Shown one piece after another: positions 44,090-58,562 of a stretch of 64,000 nt of DNA. Every line of letters starts with the position of its first letter. The first letter of the stretch is position 1. This DNA comes from CBDCNH01 sp965219015. Its GTDB lineage: Bacteria > Pseudomonadota > Alphaproteobacteria > Rhodobacterales > Rhodobacteraceae. Under the pieces are notes generated by a model, which saw only the letters and a list, made by a program, of their open reading frames with translations, did no database searches and was not told the DNA's origin. The stretch is from assembly GCA_965219015.1 (NCBI GenBank), contig CBDCNH010000011.1:1088486-1152485 (forward strand). Reading direction: 5' to 3'. The position numbers were made by a program, and so were the translations under genes.

Positions 44090-45258
44090 GCGTCCTCCAG
44101 AAAGCTCCGGCCCGCACCGCTGTGCCCGATCCCGAGATGTGCCGCAAGCGTCGCCCCCACGTCGGCAAAACCCACGTGCCCGAGCGCACGGGCGCCAAGC
44201 CCGTGGCACAGGACCGGCACGCGCTCGCGGGTATGATCGGTCCCATGCCAGGTCGGGTCGTTGCCGTGATCCGCGGTCAGGATGGCGAGATCACCGTCGG
44301 AAAGCGCGTCGAGGAAGGCCGGCAGCAGGACGTCAAAGGCTTCGAGGGCACGGGCATAGCCGACAGCATCGCGGCGGTGACCGTAAAGGCTGTCGAACTC
44401 GATAAAGTTCGCAAAGGTCAAGGAATTGGCTTCCGAGACGGCCGCCGAAGTCAGCAAATGTTGAAAAAGGTCAACGTCCGACATGCCCTTTGCCACGTCG
44501 TCGACGCCTCGTCCGGCGAAGATGTCGCTGATCTTGCCGATGGCATGGACCCGGCCGCCCGCGGCTCGAACGTCGTCGCAGAGCGTCGGCGCCGGGGGGG
44601 GCAGCGCGTAGTCGCGGCGGTTGGCGGTCCGGCCGAACGCGCCCGGCGCGCCCGTGAAGGGCCGTGCGATGACCCGGCCGACTCGCATCGCGTGCAGCCG
44701 TGGCGCCATCGCGGCGCACAGCTGCAGGAGCCGGTCGAGCCCGAACGACCCCTCGTGCGCCGCGATCTGCAGCACGCTATCGGCGGACGTGTAGCAGATC
44801 GGCCAGCCGGTCGCGACGTGCTCCGCTCCCAGCCGTTCGATGATCTCGGTGCCCGAGGCGTGGACGTTGCCGAGGGTGCCGCCCGCTCCGCCGCGTGCCG
44901 CGATCTCGGCGAGAAGGTCCGGCGGAAAGACCGGGACCGCGTGCGGAAAATAGTGCCAGTCCCAATCGACCGGCACGCCCGTCAGCTCCCAATGCCCCGA
45001 AATCGTGTCCTTGCCGCGGCTCACCTCCGTCGCCACGCCCCAGGCACCCGTGGGCGTCGCGTCGAGGCCGGGCGTCGGCACCCCGGACGCGAGACGGATC
45101 GCGGCGCCGAGGCCCAGCGCGTCGAGGTTGGGCAGGCGGACGGTCTGCGACGCGAGGATATGCCCGAGCGTGTTGGCGCCCGCGTCCCCGTAGTCCGCGG
45201 CATCGGGGGCTCCGCCGCAGCCGACCGAGTCGAGCACGACGAGGAAGGCCCGCGCCAT
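44086..45258 (-). CDS. deoB: Phosphopentomutase
   Basis: A 390-residue alkaline-phosphatase-superfamily mutase that interconverts (deoxy)ribose-1-phosphate and -5-phosphate. It has the metal site at the start ([17 protein letters not shown]), the phospho-threonine region [12 protein letters not shown], and the C-terminal ligands [19 protein letters not shown]. Overlapping stops and starts join it to deoA and upp. Confidence 0.97.
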   Translation of the reverse strand: MARAFLVVLDSVGCGGAPDAADYGDAGANTLGHILASQTVRLPNLDALGLGAAIRLASGVPTPGLDATPTGAWGVATEVSRGKDTISGHWELTGVPVDWDWHYFPHAVPVFPPDLLAEIAARGGAGGTLGNVHASGTEIIERLGAEHVATGWPICYTSADSVLQIAAHEGSFGLDRLLQLCAAMAPRLHAMRVGRVIARPFTGAPGAFGRTANRRDYALPPPAPTLCDDVRAAGGRVHAIGKISDIFAGRGVDDVAKGMSDVDLFQHLLTSAAVSEANSLTFANFIEFDSLYGHRRDAVGYARALEAFDVLLPAFLDALSDGDLAILTADHGNDPTWHGTDHTRERVPVLCHGLGARALGHVGFADVGATLAAHLGIGHSGAGRSFLEDA

Positions 45259-46565
45259 CAGGCGAACCGGCGGTGGACAAGCGGCGGGTCGGCGACCTCC
45301 GCGGGGCCCACGGTGAAGGCAAGCCGCACCGCGACCGCCGCCCGGTCCGCCTCGGGCTCGGTGGCAGCGTGGACGAGCGCCAGCGGCAGGTCGGGCGAGA
45401 CGTGCTCGCCGATCCCGGCGATCTCGGAGAGCCCGACGGACACGTTGATGCGGTCCTCCGCACGCATCCGCCCGCCGCCGAGGCCCACGACGCAGCGCCC
45501 CAGGGCCGCGCCGTCGATCGCCGTCACATAGCCCTCGCGCGCCGCCGGCACCTCGCGCACCACGCCCGCTGCCGGCAGACGGTCCGGCCAGCGCTCGACG
45601 AAATCGGTCGGCCCGCCGAGCGCCGCGACCATCTCGCCGAACACCTCCGCCGCGCGCCCCGAACGCAGCACCGCCGCGATGCGCGCCGCCCCGTCGTCGG
45701 CATCGTCGGCGATACCGCCGAGCGCCAGGAGCTCACCCCCGAGCGCCGCCGTCAGATCCCACAAGGCATGGTTGACCGAACTGCCGGTGATGGTCTCCAT
45801 CACCTCGATGACCTCGAGCGCGTTGCCCGCCGCGGTCGCGAGCGGCTGGCTCATGTCGGTCACGAGCGCCGTCGTCATGCAGCCCGCACCCTGTGCGGTC
45901 GCGACGAGGGCCCGCGCGAGCGCCTCCGCCTCCGCCATCGTCTTCATGAAGGCACCGGAGCCCACCTTCACGTCGAGCACCAGGCCCTCGAGCCCGGCGG
46001 CAAGCTTCTTCGACAGGATCGAGGCGGTGATGAGATCGATGCTGTCGACGGTCGCGGTGAGGTCACGGATCGCGTAGAGCCGCCGGTCGGCGGGAGCGAT
46101 CTCGTCGTTGGCCGCCACGATGGCACAGCCGATGTCGCCGACGACGCTGCGAAGCTGCGCCACGCCGATGTCGGCGCGGTAGCCGGGGATCGCCTCGAGC
46201 TTGTCGAGCGTGCCGCCGGTGTGGCCGAGACCGCGCCCGGAGATCATCGGCACGAACGCCCCGCAGGCGGCGAGCGCCGGAGCGAGGAGAAGCGACACGC
46301 AATCGCCCACGCCGCCGGTCGAATGCTTGTCGAGAACCGGACCGGGAAGATCCCAGTCGAGGACCGAACCGCTGTCGCGCATGGCCCGCGTGAGCGCCAC
46401 GCGGCCCGCCTCGTCGAGCCCGCGCGCGCAGACGCCCATCGCGAACGCGCCCGCCTGTGCGTCGCTCAGGCTGCCGTCGGCAAGGCCGATGGCCACCACG
46501 CGCAGGTCGTCGGAGGTCAGCGCGCGGCCGTGGCGGAGCGCGCCAAGGATCCGCCCGGCGTCCAC
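45258..46565 (-). CDS. deoA: Thymidine phosphorylase
   Basis: A 435-residue enzyme that splits thymidine or deoxyuridine with phosphate. Conserved regions are DKHSTGGVGDCVSLLLAP, MISGRGLGHTGGTLDKLEAIPG (signature) and LDVKVGSGAFMKT. It starts with GTG at 46563-46565 directly after the cdd stop. Its product deoxyribose-1-phosphate is the substrate of the adjacent DeoB. Confidence 0.97.
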   Translation of the reverse strand: MDAGRILGALRHGRALTSDDLRVVAIGLADGSLSDAQAGAFAMGVCARGLDEAGRVALTRAMRDSGSVLDWDLPGPVLDKHSTGGVGDCVSLLLAPALAACGAFVPMISGRGLGHTGGTLDKLEAIPGYRADIGVAQLRSVVGDIGCAIVAANDEIAPADRRLYAIRDLTATVDSIDLITASILSKKLAAGLEGLVLDVKVGSGAFMKTMAEAEALARALVATAQGAGCMTTALVTDMSQPLATAAGNALEVIEVMETITGSSVNHALWDLTAALGGELLALGGIADDADDGAARIAAVLRSGRAAEVFGEMVAALGGPTDFVERWPDRLPAAGVVREVPAAREGYVTAIDGAALGRCVVGLGGGRMRAEDRINVSVGLSEIAGIGEHVSPDLPLALVHAATEPEADRAAVAVRLAFTVGPAEVADPPLVHRRFA

Positions 46566-46955
46566 TCAGCGGGTCATGTGACGGGCCGAGAATCCGCCGG
46601 GGAGAAGTGCACCGACCGTGGTCTCATGCCGCCCGCCCGCGGTGGTGCAGAGCGCGACCGGCACCTCGGCGCCGGCGAACTCCGCGAGCTTCTGGCGACA
46701 CCCGCCGCAGGGCGGCACCGGGTCGGGGCTGTCGGCGATCACGAGCACCTCGGCGATGGCGGTGTCGCCCGCCGCGACCATCGCCGCAATCGCCCCCGCC
46801 TCGGCGCAGGTGCCCTCGGGATACGCCGCGTTCTCGACATTGCAGCCGACATGGACGGCGCCGGACACCGCCCGGATCGCCGCACCGACCTTGAAGCCCG
46901 AATAGGGCGCATGGGCGCGGTCGCGCACGGCGGTGGCGGCGTCGATGAGCTTCAT
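46566..46955 (-). CDS. cdd: Cytidine deaminase
   Basis: A 129-residue zinc enzyme converting (deoxy)cytidine to (deoxy)uridine. The zinc and catalytic residues are GTCAEAGAIAAM (Cys, Glu) and PPCGGCRQKLAEF (two Cys), and YSGFKVGAA lies near the start. Size is that of the homotetrameric form. It heads the four-gene salvage operon. Confidence 0.96.
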   Translation of the reverse strand: MKLIDAATAVRDRAHAPYSGFKVGAAIRAVSGAVHVGCNVENAAYPEGTCAEAGAIAAMVAAGDTAIAEVLVIADSPDPVPPCGGCRQKLAEFAGAEVPVALCTTAGGRHETTVGALLPGGFSARHMTR

Positions 46956-46981
46956 GAGTGGCGTCTCCGGGCGAAGGCGCA

Positions 46982-47010
46982 ATTGTGCGACCGCAACCGC
47001 CGGGATGCAA
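46982..47010 (-). promoter_or_regulatory. Promoter of the cdd-deoA-deoB-upp operon
   Basis: Minus-strand TTGCAT (47005-47010) and CACAAT (46982-46987) with a 17-bp spacer, 27 bases before the cdd ATG. Confidence 0.5.
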
Positions 47011-47017
47011 GCCGCGC

Positions 47018-48115
47018 TCAGGGCACCACTTCGGTATCGAACCGACCCGGCAGCGCCACCTCCAGCAGCTCGACGTCGGGGGTGAGGTCCGAATAGCGCG
47101 TTGCAAGACCGGGCGGGACCGCGAAGGCGTCGCCGGCCACGAGGGCGTGGGGCGCGCCGTCCTCGGGCGTGAGCGTGAGCCCACCCTCCATGACGAAATT
47201 GAACAATATATCCGCCGTGTGCCGCGTCTCGGGGGGTTCTCCTTGTCCTTTTCGGACAACCTGCACGCCGGCGGTCCCGCCGGTATGATCCGCGATCGTG
47301 GTGTCGCGCGCGACGAGGCCGGGGATGCGGAAGGGCTCCCACGTCGCCTCGGCGGCACGGTGATGCACGAACCGCTGGCCGTCGAACACCCGGGCGGGAT
47401 CGGCCGGGCCGTTCGGGAGCGTCATCGCATGGTCGATGGTGGTGACGTGCTCCGCGGGCACGCCGATCTCGATCACCTCGATGTCGGGCGCCGCGTGCAG
47501 CACCCGGTGACGGATCCGCGGCGGCTGGATCACGCAATTGCCGGCGTGGAGGCGGAACGGTTCGCCCTGGTCCTCGTACACGAGGTCCACCCAGCCGCGG
47601 TAGCAGAAGATGAGCTGAAACCCGACGGTGTGGTAATGCACCATGTCGGGCACAGGTCCGCCGTCCGGGATGCGAATATGGCTCGCGATGATCGACCCGC
47701 CGAGCCGCGACGGGATGAGGTCTCGATAATGCATCCCGGCCCGGCCGATCACCCAAGGCGCGTTGTCCGCGAGCCTGCGGACGACGAGCGCGTGCTCGGT
47801 CCGGGGGATCTCGACGACGGGCGTCAGCGGCGCGACCTCGATCCGAGTGCCGTTCGGGGCGGTCAACGGCCCCGGCCCGAAGGCGTCCGCATCGTCCGTC
47901 AGCAGCCGCAGCGTGCCGGGCGGCTCCGCGGCACCCTTCTCAAGCCGGAGCCGGACACCGTGCCCGGAAATCACCGCCACGGCGGGGTCGTCGGCCGGAA
48001 AGATGCTGTCGAGCCGGAAGCCAAGCGTCCGGGTGAAGAACGGAAGGTCCGCGCGGATGTCTTCGCTGGACAGGCGGACTTCCGCGCGGATCTCGGAGGA
48101 GGCGATGCGGTCCAT
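47018..48115 (-). CDS. VOC-like plus double-cupin protein of unknown function
   Basis: A 365-residue protein with three apparent parts. Residues 1-85 look like a glyoxalase/VOC module (VRLSSEDIRADLPFFTRTLGF...GVRLRLEKG). A first cupin (about 150-230) has MVHYHTVGFQLIFCYRGWVDLVYEDQG and IQPPRIRHRVLHA with possible metal His. A second cupin (about 280-355) has ETRHTADILFNFVMEGG and GDAFAVPPGL. I do not know a named enzyme with this order. ATG 48115 is used; an upstream GTG adds 8 residues. It runs the same way as the salvage operon but is separated from it by a promoter. Confidence 0.75.
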   Translation of the reverse strand: MDRIASSEIRAEVRLSSEDIRADLPFFTRTLGFRLDSIFPADDPAVAVISGHGVRLRLEKGAAEPPGTLRLLTDDADAFGPGPLTAPNGTRIEVAPLTPVVEIPRTEHALVVRRLADNAPWVIGRAGMHYRDLIPSRLGGSIIASHIRIPDGGPVPDMVHYHTVGFQLIFCYRGWVDLVYEDQGEPFRLHAGNCVIQPPRIRHRVLHAAPDIEVIEIGVPAEHVTTIDHAMTLPNGPADPARVFDGQRFVHHRAAEATWEPFRIPGLVARDTTIADHTGGTAGVQVVRKGQGEPPETRHTADILFNFVMEGGLTLTPEDGAPHALVAGDAFAVPPGLATRYSDLTPDVELLEVALPGRFDTEVVP

Positions 48116-48204
48116 GTCCGGAACCTGCCTCTGGCCCACGCAACTTGCAAGCCCGGCAGGAACAACTACCTCGGCGGAACATTATCGGAACGAAGGAGCG
48201 CATC

Positions 48205-48441
48205 ATGGCAGACGCGAACGACCCGACCAAGACCGAGCAGCCGAAGACCGACGCGCCCGGCAACGCCGACAAGCCCGTCGAGGACTGGGTGACGGGCGAC
48301 GAGCCGATGACCGGCGCGCAGGCCTCGTACCTCAAGACGCTGAGCGAGGAGGCGCACGAACCGTTCGATCCCGACCTCACCAAGGGCGAGGCCTCGAAGC
48401 GCATCGACGCGCTGCAGCAGAAGACCGGCCGGGGGGCGTAG
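48205..48441 (+). CDS. DUF3072 family small protein
   Basis: A 78-residue hydrophilic protein. The first 30 residues are Asp/Lys/Pro-rich and disordered; the DUF3072 core is EPMTGAQASYLKTLSEEAHEPFD and ends KGEASKRIDALQQKTGR. The sequence resembles SAP-like helical modules; its role is unknown. AAGGAG precedes the ATG. Upstream, GGAAC-N16-CATT (48162-48186) is one base off the general-stress promoter consensus. Confidence 0.85.
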   Translation: MADANDPTKTEQPKTDAPGNADKPVEDWVTGDEPMTGAQASYLKTLSEEAHEPFDPDLTKGEASKRIDALQQKTGRGA

Positions 48442-48504
48442 CAGCCACGGGCTTCCCCGCAGGTCGCCGATCGGCTATCCCGGTCGGGCGGCAGGGGAGG
48501 CCCG

Positions 48505-50776
<2,272 letters not shown>

Positions 50777-50784
<8 letters not shown>

Positions 50785-52657
50785 GGGCTACGCGGAGACC
50801 TACGCCCGCTGGCAGGCCGACCCGGAGGCGTTCTGGCTCGAGGCGGCGGGAGCTGTGGACTGGGTCCGAGCGCCGGTCCGCGCGCTCGACGCCTCCCGCG
50901 CGCCGTTCTACGACTGGTTCCCGGACACGCGCGTCAACGGCTGCTGGAACGCGGTCGACCGCCACGTCGCGGCCGGGCACGGCGAGCGCACGGCGATCCT
51001 GCACGACAGCGCGGCGTCGGGCGAGGTGCAGCGCATCAGCTACGCCGCCCTCAAGGACCGCGTGGCGCGGCTCGCGGGCGCGCTCGCGGCAGAGGGCGTC
51101 GGCCTTGGCGACCGGGTCATCCTCTACATGCCGATGGTGCCCGAGGCCATCGAGGGGATGCTCGCCTGCGCCCGGATCGGGGCGATCCATTCGGTCGTGT
51201 TCGGCGGCTTCGCGGCGGCCGAGCTGGCCAAGCGCATCGACGCCGCAGAGCCCGTGGCGATCCTCGCGGGCTCCTGCGGGATCGAGTCGGGGCGCGTCAT
51301 CGCCTACAAGCCGCTGGTCGATGCCGCCATCGCGGCGGCGACCCACAAGCCGCGCTTCACCGTCATCCTGCAACGCGACGCGGGCCCCGCCGCGCTCGCC
51401 GCCGGCGACCGCGAGTGGGCCGCCTTCCGCGACGGCGGAACGCCGGTCGATTGCGTTCCCGTGCCCGGCAATCATCCCGCCTACATCCTCTACACATCCG
51501 GCACGACGGGCGCGCCGAAGGGCGTCGTGCGCCCGACAGCGGGGCACATCGTGGCACTCCTGTGGTCGATGCGGGCCGTCTACGACGTTCATCCCGGCGA
51601 GGTGTTCTGGGCGGCCTCGGACGTGGGCTGGGTCGTGGGGCACAGCTACATCTGCTATGCACCGCTCTTCGCCGGCTGCACCACGGTCATGTTCGAGGGC
51701 AAGCCCGTCGGCACGCCGGACGCCGGGGCCTACTGGCGCGTGATGGCCGAGCACCGCGTCGCGGCCTTCTTCGCGGCGCCGACGGCCATGCGGGCCATCA
51801 AGCGCGAGGATCGCGCCGGTGAAGGGGCACGCCGATACGATCTCGCGGCGCTCCGCACGGTGTTCCTCGCCGGCGAGCGCGCCGATCCCGACACCGTGGC
51901 CTGGGTCGCGGGGCTCCTCGGCAAGCCGGTGGTGGACCACTGGTGGCAGACCGAGACCGGCTGGGCCATCGCCGCCAATCCTCTGGGCCTCGGCGGCGTC
52001 GACGCCCCCACGGGCTCGCCCGGCGTCCCGATGCCGGGCTACACGATCGACGTGCTGAACGAGGCCGGAGCGCCCGTGCCGCCGGGCACGCTCGGCGCGC
52101 TGGCGATCCGGCTGCCGCTGCCGCCCGGGGCCCTGGCGACGCTCTGGACCGCCGACGCGCGGTTCGAGGCGAGCTACCTCGCGGAATTTCCGGGCTACTA
52201 TGCGACCGGCGACGCGGGGATGCTCGACGCCGAGGGCCATGTCTTCGTCATGGCGCGCACCGACGACGTCATCAACGTCGCCGGCCACCGGCTCTCGACC
52301 GGCGCGATGGAGGAGATCCTCGCCACGCACCCGGATGTTGCGGAATGCGCGGTGATCGGGATCGCGGACCCGGTCAAGGGGCACGTTCCGGTTGGATTTG
52401 TCTGCCTCAACCGCGGTGCCTCGACGCCGCGCGCCGAAATCTCGGCGGCCTGTGTGGCGCTGGTGCGAACGCATCTTGGACCGGTGGCCGCATTCCGCCG
52501 TGCGGTCGTGGTGGACCGGCTGCCGAAGACGCGCTCGGGCAAGACGCTCCGCGCCGCGATGGCGCGCGTGATCGACGGCGACGATGGCGCGGCGCCTGCG
52601 AGCATCGATGACCCCGCAATCCTGCGCGAGATCAAGGCGGCGTGGGACGCGGGTTGA
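50777..52657 (+). CDS. prpE: Propionyl-CoA synthetase-type acyl-CoA ligase
   Basis: A 626-residue ANL-superfamily ligase that activates propionate (or another short acid) to its CoA ester through an acyl-AMP. It has the ATP motif YILYTSGTTGAPKGVVRPT, DVGWVVGHSYICY, DHWWQTETGWAI, YYATGDAG, RTDDVINVAGHRLSTGAMEE and the catalytic Lys in PKTRSGKTLR. The order and length match PrpE rather than Acs. Translation is coupled to maeB, linking C3-acid activation with pyruvate/malate supply. Confidence 0.92.
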
Positions 52658-52685
52658 GGGCCGTTAACGGTTTGGTCGCTACTCG

Positions 52686-52714
52686 TTGGCATCAAGGCGT
52701 CGATGGCCTACAAC
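52686..52714 (+). promoter_or_regulatory. Promoter of the hybrid kinase-LuxO-like operon
   Basis: TTGGCA (52686-52691) and TACAAC (52709-52714), 17 bases apart. A CCGTTAACGG palindrome lies just upstream. Confidence 0.45.
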
Positions 52715-52772
52715 CGTGCCGGGATGAGCGCGTACCCGGAAACGCTTCGACACTCGAGAGAGCCATGCCGAC

Positions 52773-54208
52773 ATGACGCAGAGCACCCCCTTTTCGTTCG
52801 GGGATCCGTTGCTTTCGAGAGACGCGACAGGGCAACGCCTCCTGGGGCACGACCTGCGCGCCGCGCTGTCGAACGTCATCGGCGGCTTGCGGCTCATCGA
52901 CCGCGCCGACGCCGGACCCGCCGCGGGGGCGCAACTTGCACGAGTAGAAGCCTCGGCCGAGGCGGTGGCGCGACTGCTCGGGGACACCGTGCTGCGCGCC
53001 GAGGATCAGGCATCCGGCATGGGCGGCGCGGCAGGCCTCGACCTCCCGCATCTGCTGCATGATCTCGAGGCGCGCTGGGCGGCACGGGCCCGTGGCAAGG
53101 GGCTTGGTTTTGCGGTCGTCGCCGAGCCCGACACGCCCGACGTGCTCGCTCTGGACCGATCGGCCCTCGAGCGTGTACTCTCGAACATGCTCAGCAGCGC
53201 CATCAACAGCGCCGATGCCGGCACGGTCACGCTTCATGCAGGTCTGCGGGCGGACGGGACGCTGCGCCTTGCCGTGCAGGAGCCGCAATCGGTCTCGGCC
53301 GGCGGACCGGGCACGCAGCGCGGCGGGCTCGGGGCGCAGGCCGCGCGAGACACGGCCCGCCGCCTCGGTGGCCGCCTCGAGGACGAAGGCGGCGTGGTCG
53401 CGCTGGTCTTCCCGGCATCCGCGTGGTCGCCCCACCGCGTCGGAGCCGCAGGCGACCTGCCGGATCTCTCGCCCCTCCGCGTTCTCGTGGTCGGCGATGG
53501 CCAGACGACGCAAGGTCTTGGCCGGTTGCTGGCCGTCATGGGCGCCGCCTGCGAGGTGGCCGTCGACGTTCCGCAGGCGATGAGCCGCCTCGCGAACGAG
53601 ACCTTCGACGTGGCGCTCATCGACACGGAGATGCCAGGCCATGCAGGGGTCGAGGCGATCCATTCGCTGCCGGCGTCGCGCGGTTCGATGGCGCGTATGC
53701 CCGTGATCGCGATGACGGCCTATCCGCTTCGCGCAAATCGAAGAGCGCTCTTTGCCGCCGGAGCCGACGGCATCCTCGCCAAGCCGCTGCCGGCGGCGGC
53801 CGCGATCGGCCGGCTCCTCCTCGAGACGCTCGAGCGAGCCCGCCCTGCATCCGGTGACCGGATCTCCCTGGCCGAAGACGCAGCACTCGATGGCACCACG
53901 CTCAAGCACCTCCTCGCCATCGCGGGGCCGACGGCGACGGAGCTGTTGCGCCGGCTCGACGAGGATCTCTGCCGTGTCGAGCGCGGCCTCGTCAGCGGGC
54001 TCGCAACGGCGGACCACGCCGCGATCCGCGCCGAGACGCATGTGCTCATCGCCCTTGCGGGCGCCGTCGGCGCGGCGAAGCTGCAAGGTCTCGCCGAGGC
54101 GTTGAACGCCGCCGCGCATCGCAAGGACGGCGTGCATATCGCGGCACTCGGCGACGAGATCCTGCCCCTCCTCGATCGTCTCATCCAGTTCATCGCCGAC
54201 GAGCGTCC

Positions 54209-54212
<4 letters not shown>
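52773..54212 (+). CDS. Hybrid histidine kinase-like protein with degenerate ATPase, receiver and Hpt domains
   Basis: A 479-residue cytosolic protein with no membrane helix and no sensor domain. A short HisKA segment has LGHDLRAALSN (His26). The HATPase region (about 100-215) lacks the DxGxG box (QEPQSVSAGG instead) and the second N-box Asn (NMLSSA), so ATP binding is doubtful. The receiver (about 235-345) keeps the acceptor Asp284 (LIDTEMPG), Thr/Ser and Lys337. The C-terminal Hpt domain has AETHVLIALAGAVGA with His423. It overlaps the next gene by 4 bases and most likely passes phosphate to or from that regulator. Confidence 0.82.
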
Positions 54213-55612
<1,400 letters not shown>

Positions 55613-55613
55613 C

Positions 55614-56393
55614 TCACACGAACTGCTCGCGCGTCAGCCGCTCCTCGAGCCCGTGGCCCGGATCGAAGAGCACATGGTGCGTGACGGCCGGCTCCGACCG
55701 GATCTCGACGCTCAGGACATTCCGCACCGACCGGCCGTCGGCGTCGGCCATCACCGGCCGCTTGTCCGGGTCGATCACGTCGAAGCGCACCTGCGCGGTC
55801 TTTGGCAGCAGGGCCCCGCCCCAGCGCCGGGGCCGGAACGCCGCCATCGCGGTCAGCGCCAGCACATCCGAGGCAATCGGCAGGATCGGCCCATGTGCCG
55901 AGTAGTTGTAGGCCGTCGATCCCGCCGGCGTACACAGGAGCGCGCCGTCGCAGACCAGTTCCTCCATGCGGAGCTTGCCATCGACGGTGATCCGCAGCCG
56001 CGCCGCCTGCGGGCCGGCGCGCAGGAGCGACACCTCGTTGATCGCGAGCGCGTGATGGACGATGCCATCCGCGGCGACGGCGCGCATCGCGAGCGGGTTG
56101 ATCGCCTCCGGCTCGGCGGCGGCGACGCGCGCAGGAAGGTCGTCCTCGGCGAACTCGTTCATCAGGAAGCCGACCGTGCCGCAGTTCATCCCGTAGACCG
56201 GCAGCGGCAGGTGCTCGGTCGCGTGCAGGGTCTGGAGCATGAACCCGTCGCCGCCGAGCGCCACGACCACGCTCGCATCGCCGAGCGACGCCGAGCCGTA
56301 GCGGCCCACGAGGCGCCGAAGGGCCGCCTGCGCGAACTCCCCCCCCGAAGCGGTGAAGGCGATCCGCGGGCCAGTACCGCCGTCGGTCGGCAT
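55614..56393 (-). CDS. nadK: NAD kinase
   Basis: A 259-residue ATP-NAD kinase supplying NADP. The diphosphate loop is [14 protein letters not shown], and NEFAEDD, AINEVSL and [15 protein letters not shown] are the family motifs for NAD and ATP binding. The start [17 protein letters not shown] fits the family. It ends one base from the convergent LuxO-like gene and is divergent from glyA. Confidence 0.96.
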   Translation of the reverse strand: MPTDGGTGPRIAFTASGGEFAQAALRRLVGRYGSASLGDASVVVALGGDGFMLQTLHATEHLPLPVYGMNCGTVGFLMNEFAEDDLPARVAAAEPEAINPLAMRAVAADGIVHHALAINEVSLLRAGPQAARLRITVDGKLRMEELVCDGALLCTPAGSTAYNYSAHGPILPIASDVLALTAMAAFRPRRWGGALLPKTAQVRFDVIDPDKRPVMADADGRSVRNVLSVEIRSEPAVTHHVLFDPGHGLEERLTREQFV

Positions 56394-56496
56394 GCTCGGA
56401 CTGGGCTCCACTTCCCCGGATGGCGCGAACTTCGCGGCTTTTGACCGGCGGCGCAATGGCGTAGCCTCGGCGCCGAAGCCAAGCGGGAGACACGCC

Positions 56497-57798
56497 ATGA
56501 ACGCCCTTGACCGCCCCGTCCTGCCGGGGTTCTTCGACGCCGGCCTCGCCGACAGCGACCCCGACCTCGCCGCCGCCATCGCCGCCGAGCTCGGCCGGCA
56601 GCGCCGCGAGATCGAGCTCATCGCCTCCGAGAACATCGTCAGCCGCGCCGTGCTCGAAGCGCAGGGTTCGGTGATGACCAACAAATATGCCGAAGGCTAT
56701 CCGGGCCGGCGCTACTATGGCGGCTGCGCGCATGTCGATGTCGCGGAGAACCTCGCCATCGAGCGTGCCTGCGAGCTCTTCGGCTGCGGCTTCGCCAACG
56801 TGCAGCCGAACTCCGGCAGCCAGGCCAACCAAGCCGTTTTCCTCGCCCTTCTGAAGCCCGGCGATACCATCCTCGGGATGAACCTCGCCTCCGGCGGGCA
56901 TCTCACGCATGGCGCCGGCCCGAACCTGTCGGGTAAGTGGTTCGACGCGGTGCAGTACGGGGTCCGGCGCGAGGACAGCCGTATCGACTACGACGAGGTG
57001 CAGCGGCTCGCGGAGGAGCATCGCCCGAAGCTCGTCATCGCAGGCGGCTCGGCGATCCCGCGCCAGATCGACTTCGCGCGGTTTCGCGAGATCGCCGACG
57101 GGGTCGGGGCGATGTTGCTGGTGGACATGGCGCATTTCGCCGGGCTCGTGGCGGGCGGGGCGCACCCCTCGCCGTTCCCGCACGCGCATGTCGCCACGAC
57201 GACGACGCACAAGACGCTGCGCGGCCCGCGCGGCGGCATGATCCTGACCGACGACGAAGCCATCGCGAAGAAGATCAACTCGGCGATCTTCCCCGGCCTC
57301 CAGGGTGGGCCCCTGATGCACGTGATCGCCGCCAAGGCCGTGGCCTTCGGCGAGGCGCTGCGGCCCGAGTTCAGGGAGTATGCGGCGGCCGTCGTCGCCA
57401 ATGCGAAGGCGCTGGCGGACGAGCTGACGGCGGGCGGGCTCGCGATCGTGACCGAGGGCACCGACACGCATCTGGCACTCGTCGATCTCCGCCCGAAGGG
57501 CGTTACCGGCGTCGCGACCGAAAAGGCGCTCGGCCGCGCGCGCATCACCTGCAACAAGAACGCGATCCCGTTCGATCCCGAGAAGCCGACCGTCACCTCG
57601 GGCGTCCGTCTCGGGACGCCGGCGGGCACGACGCGCGGCTTCGGCGACCCTGAGTTCCGGCAGGTGGCGCGCTGGATCGTCGAGGTGGTGGACGGTCTCG
57701 CGGAGAATGGCGAGGAGGGCAACGGTGCCGTCGAGGCCCGCGTCGCGGCCGCGGTCGAAGCGATGTGCGACCGCTTCCCGATCTACCCGTCGCTCTGA
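56497..57798 (+). CDS. glyA: Serine hydroxymethyltransferase
   Basis: A 433-residue PLP enzyme interconverting serine and glycine with tetrahydrofolate. Conserved parts: [49 protein letters not shown], the PLP-lysine motif [14 protein letters not shown], and [20 protein letters not shown] lies before the ATG. The alpha/beta hydrolase reading frame begins inside its 3' end. A TTGACC about 55 bases before the ATG has no well-spaced -10. Confidence 0.97.
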   Translation: MNALDRPVLPGFFDAGLADSDPDLAAAIAAELGRQRREIELIASENIVSRAVLEAQGSVMTNKYAEGYPGRRYYGGCAHVDVAENLAIERACELFGCGFANVQPNSGSQANQAVFLALLKPGDTILGMNLASGGHLTHGAGPNLSGKWFDAVQYGVRREDSRIDYDEVQRLAEEHRPKLVIAGGSAIPRQIDFARFREIADGVGAMLLVDMAHFAGLVAGGAHPSPFPHAHVATTTTHKTLRGPRGGMILTDDEAIAKKINSAIFPGLQGGPLMHVIAAKAVAFGEALRPEFREYAAAVVANAKALADELTAGGLAIVTEGTDTHLALVDLRPKGVTGVATEKALGRARITCNKNAIPFDPEKPTVTSGVRLGTPAGTTRGFGDPEFRQVARWIVEVVDGLAENGEEGNGAVEARVAAAVEAMCDRFPIYPSL

Positions 57799-58562
57799 GC
57801 CCGGTCCCGCTCCACGCCGTGCGCTACGGCAGCGGCGCGCCGGCGCTGGTGATCGCGCACGGGCTTTTTGGCTCGCAGCGGAACTGGGCCGGCATCGCGA
57901 AGTCACTGGCGCGGGAGCGCGAAGTCGTCGTGCCGGACCTGCGGAACCACGGCGACAGCCCGCACGTCGACGCACACGGCTATGCCGACCTTGCAGGCGA
58001 TCTCGGCGCGCTCATCGCGGACGAGGGCGGCGCCGCCGATGTGCTGGGGCACTCGATGGGCGGCAAGGCGGCGATGGTCCTTGCGCTGACGGAGCCCGCG
58101 CGGGTGCGCCGGCTCGTCGTCGCCGACATCGCCCCGGTCGCCTACGACCACGACCAACAGGTCTACCTCGATGCGATGGCGGAGCTCGATCTTGCCGGTC
58201 TTGCGTCACGGACGGAGGCCGACGCCCGGCTCGCGCCCGCCGTCGCCGACCCGCGCGTCCGGGCCTTCCTGCTCACCTCGCTCGACCTGCGCGCACGTCC
58301 TCCGCGCTGGCGGATCAACCTCGCGGCGCTCGACCGGGCGATGCCGGGCATCCTCGACTTCCCGGGTACGGTCGCCACGTTCGACGGGCCGGCGCTCTTC
58401 ATCTCCGGAGCGCGATCCGACTACGTGCGGCCGGAGCACCGTCCCGCGATCCTCGCGCGCTTTCCCGACGCAACCTTTGCGGTGCTCGAAAGCACCGGAC
58501 ACTGGCTCCATGCCGAGGCTCCGGAAGCTTTCGTCACGGAGGTCCGGCGCTTTCTTGGCTAG
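57765..58562 (+). CDS. Alpha/beta hydrolase (YbfF-like esterase)
   Basis: A 265-residue hydrolase with the oxyanion segment [12 protein letters not shown], the nucleophile elbow [11 protein letters not shown] (Ser), an Asp in ISGARSDYV and the catalytic His in STGHWLHAE. This matches YbfF-type esterases/thioesterases. The assigned GTG at 57765 overlaps glyA by 34 bases; a GTG at 57819 (before [10 protein letters not shown]) is an alternative that removes an unconserved leader. Its TAG stop shares CTAG with the convergent cytochrome gene. Confidence 0.87.
   Translation: MRPLPDLPVALSPVPLHAVRYGSGAPALVIAHGLFGSQRNWAGIAKSLAREREVVVPDLRNHGDSPHVDAHGYADLAGDLGALIADEGGAADVLGHSMGGKAAMVLALTEPARVRRLVVADIAPVAYDHDQQVYLDAMAELDLAGLASRTEADARLAPAVADPRVRAFLLTSLDLRARPPRWRINLAALDRAMPGILDFPGTVATFDGPALFISGARSDYVRPEHRPAILARFPDATFAVLESTGHWLHAEAPEAFVTEVRRFLG

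Noticed and set aside
56444..56464. TTGACC...TAGCCT as glyA promoter
   Set aside because: The spacer is only 15 bases; too short for a confident call.
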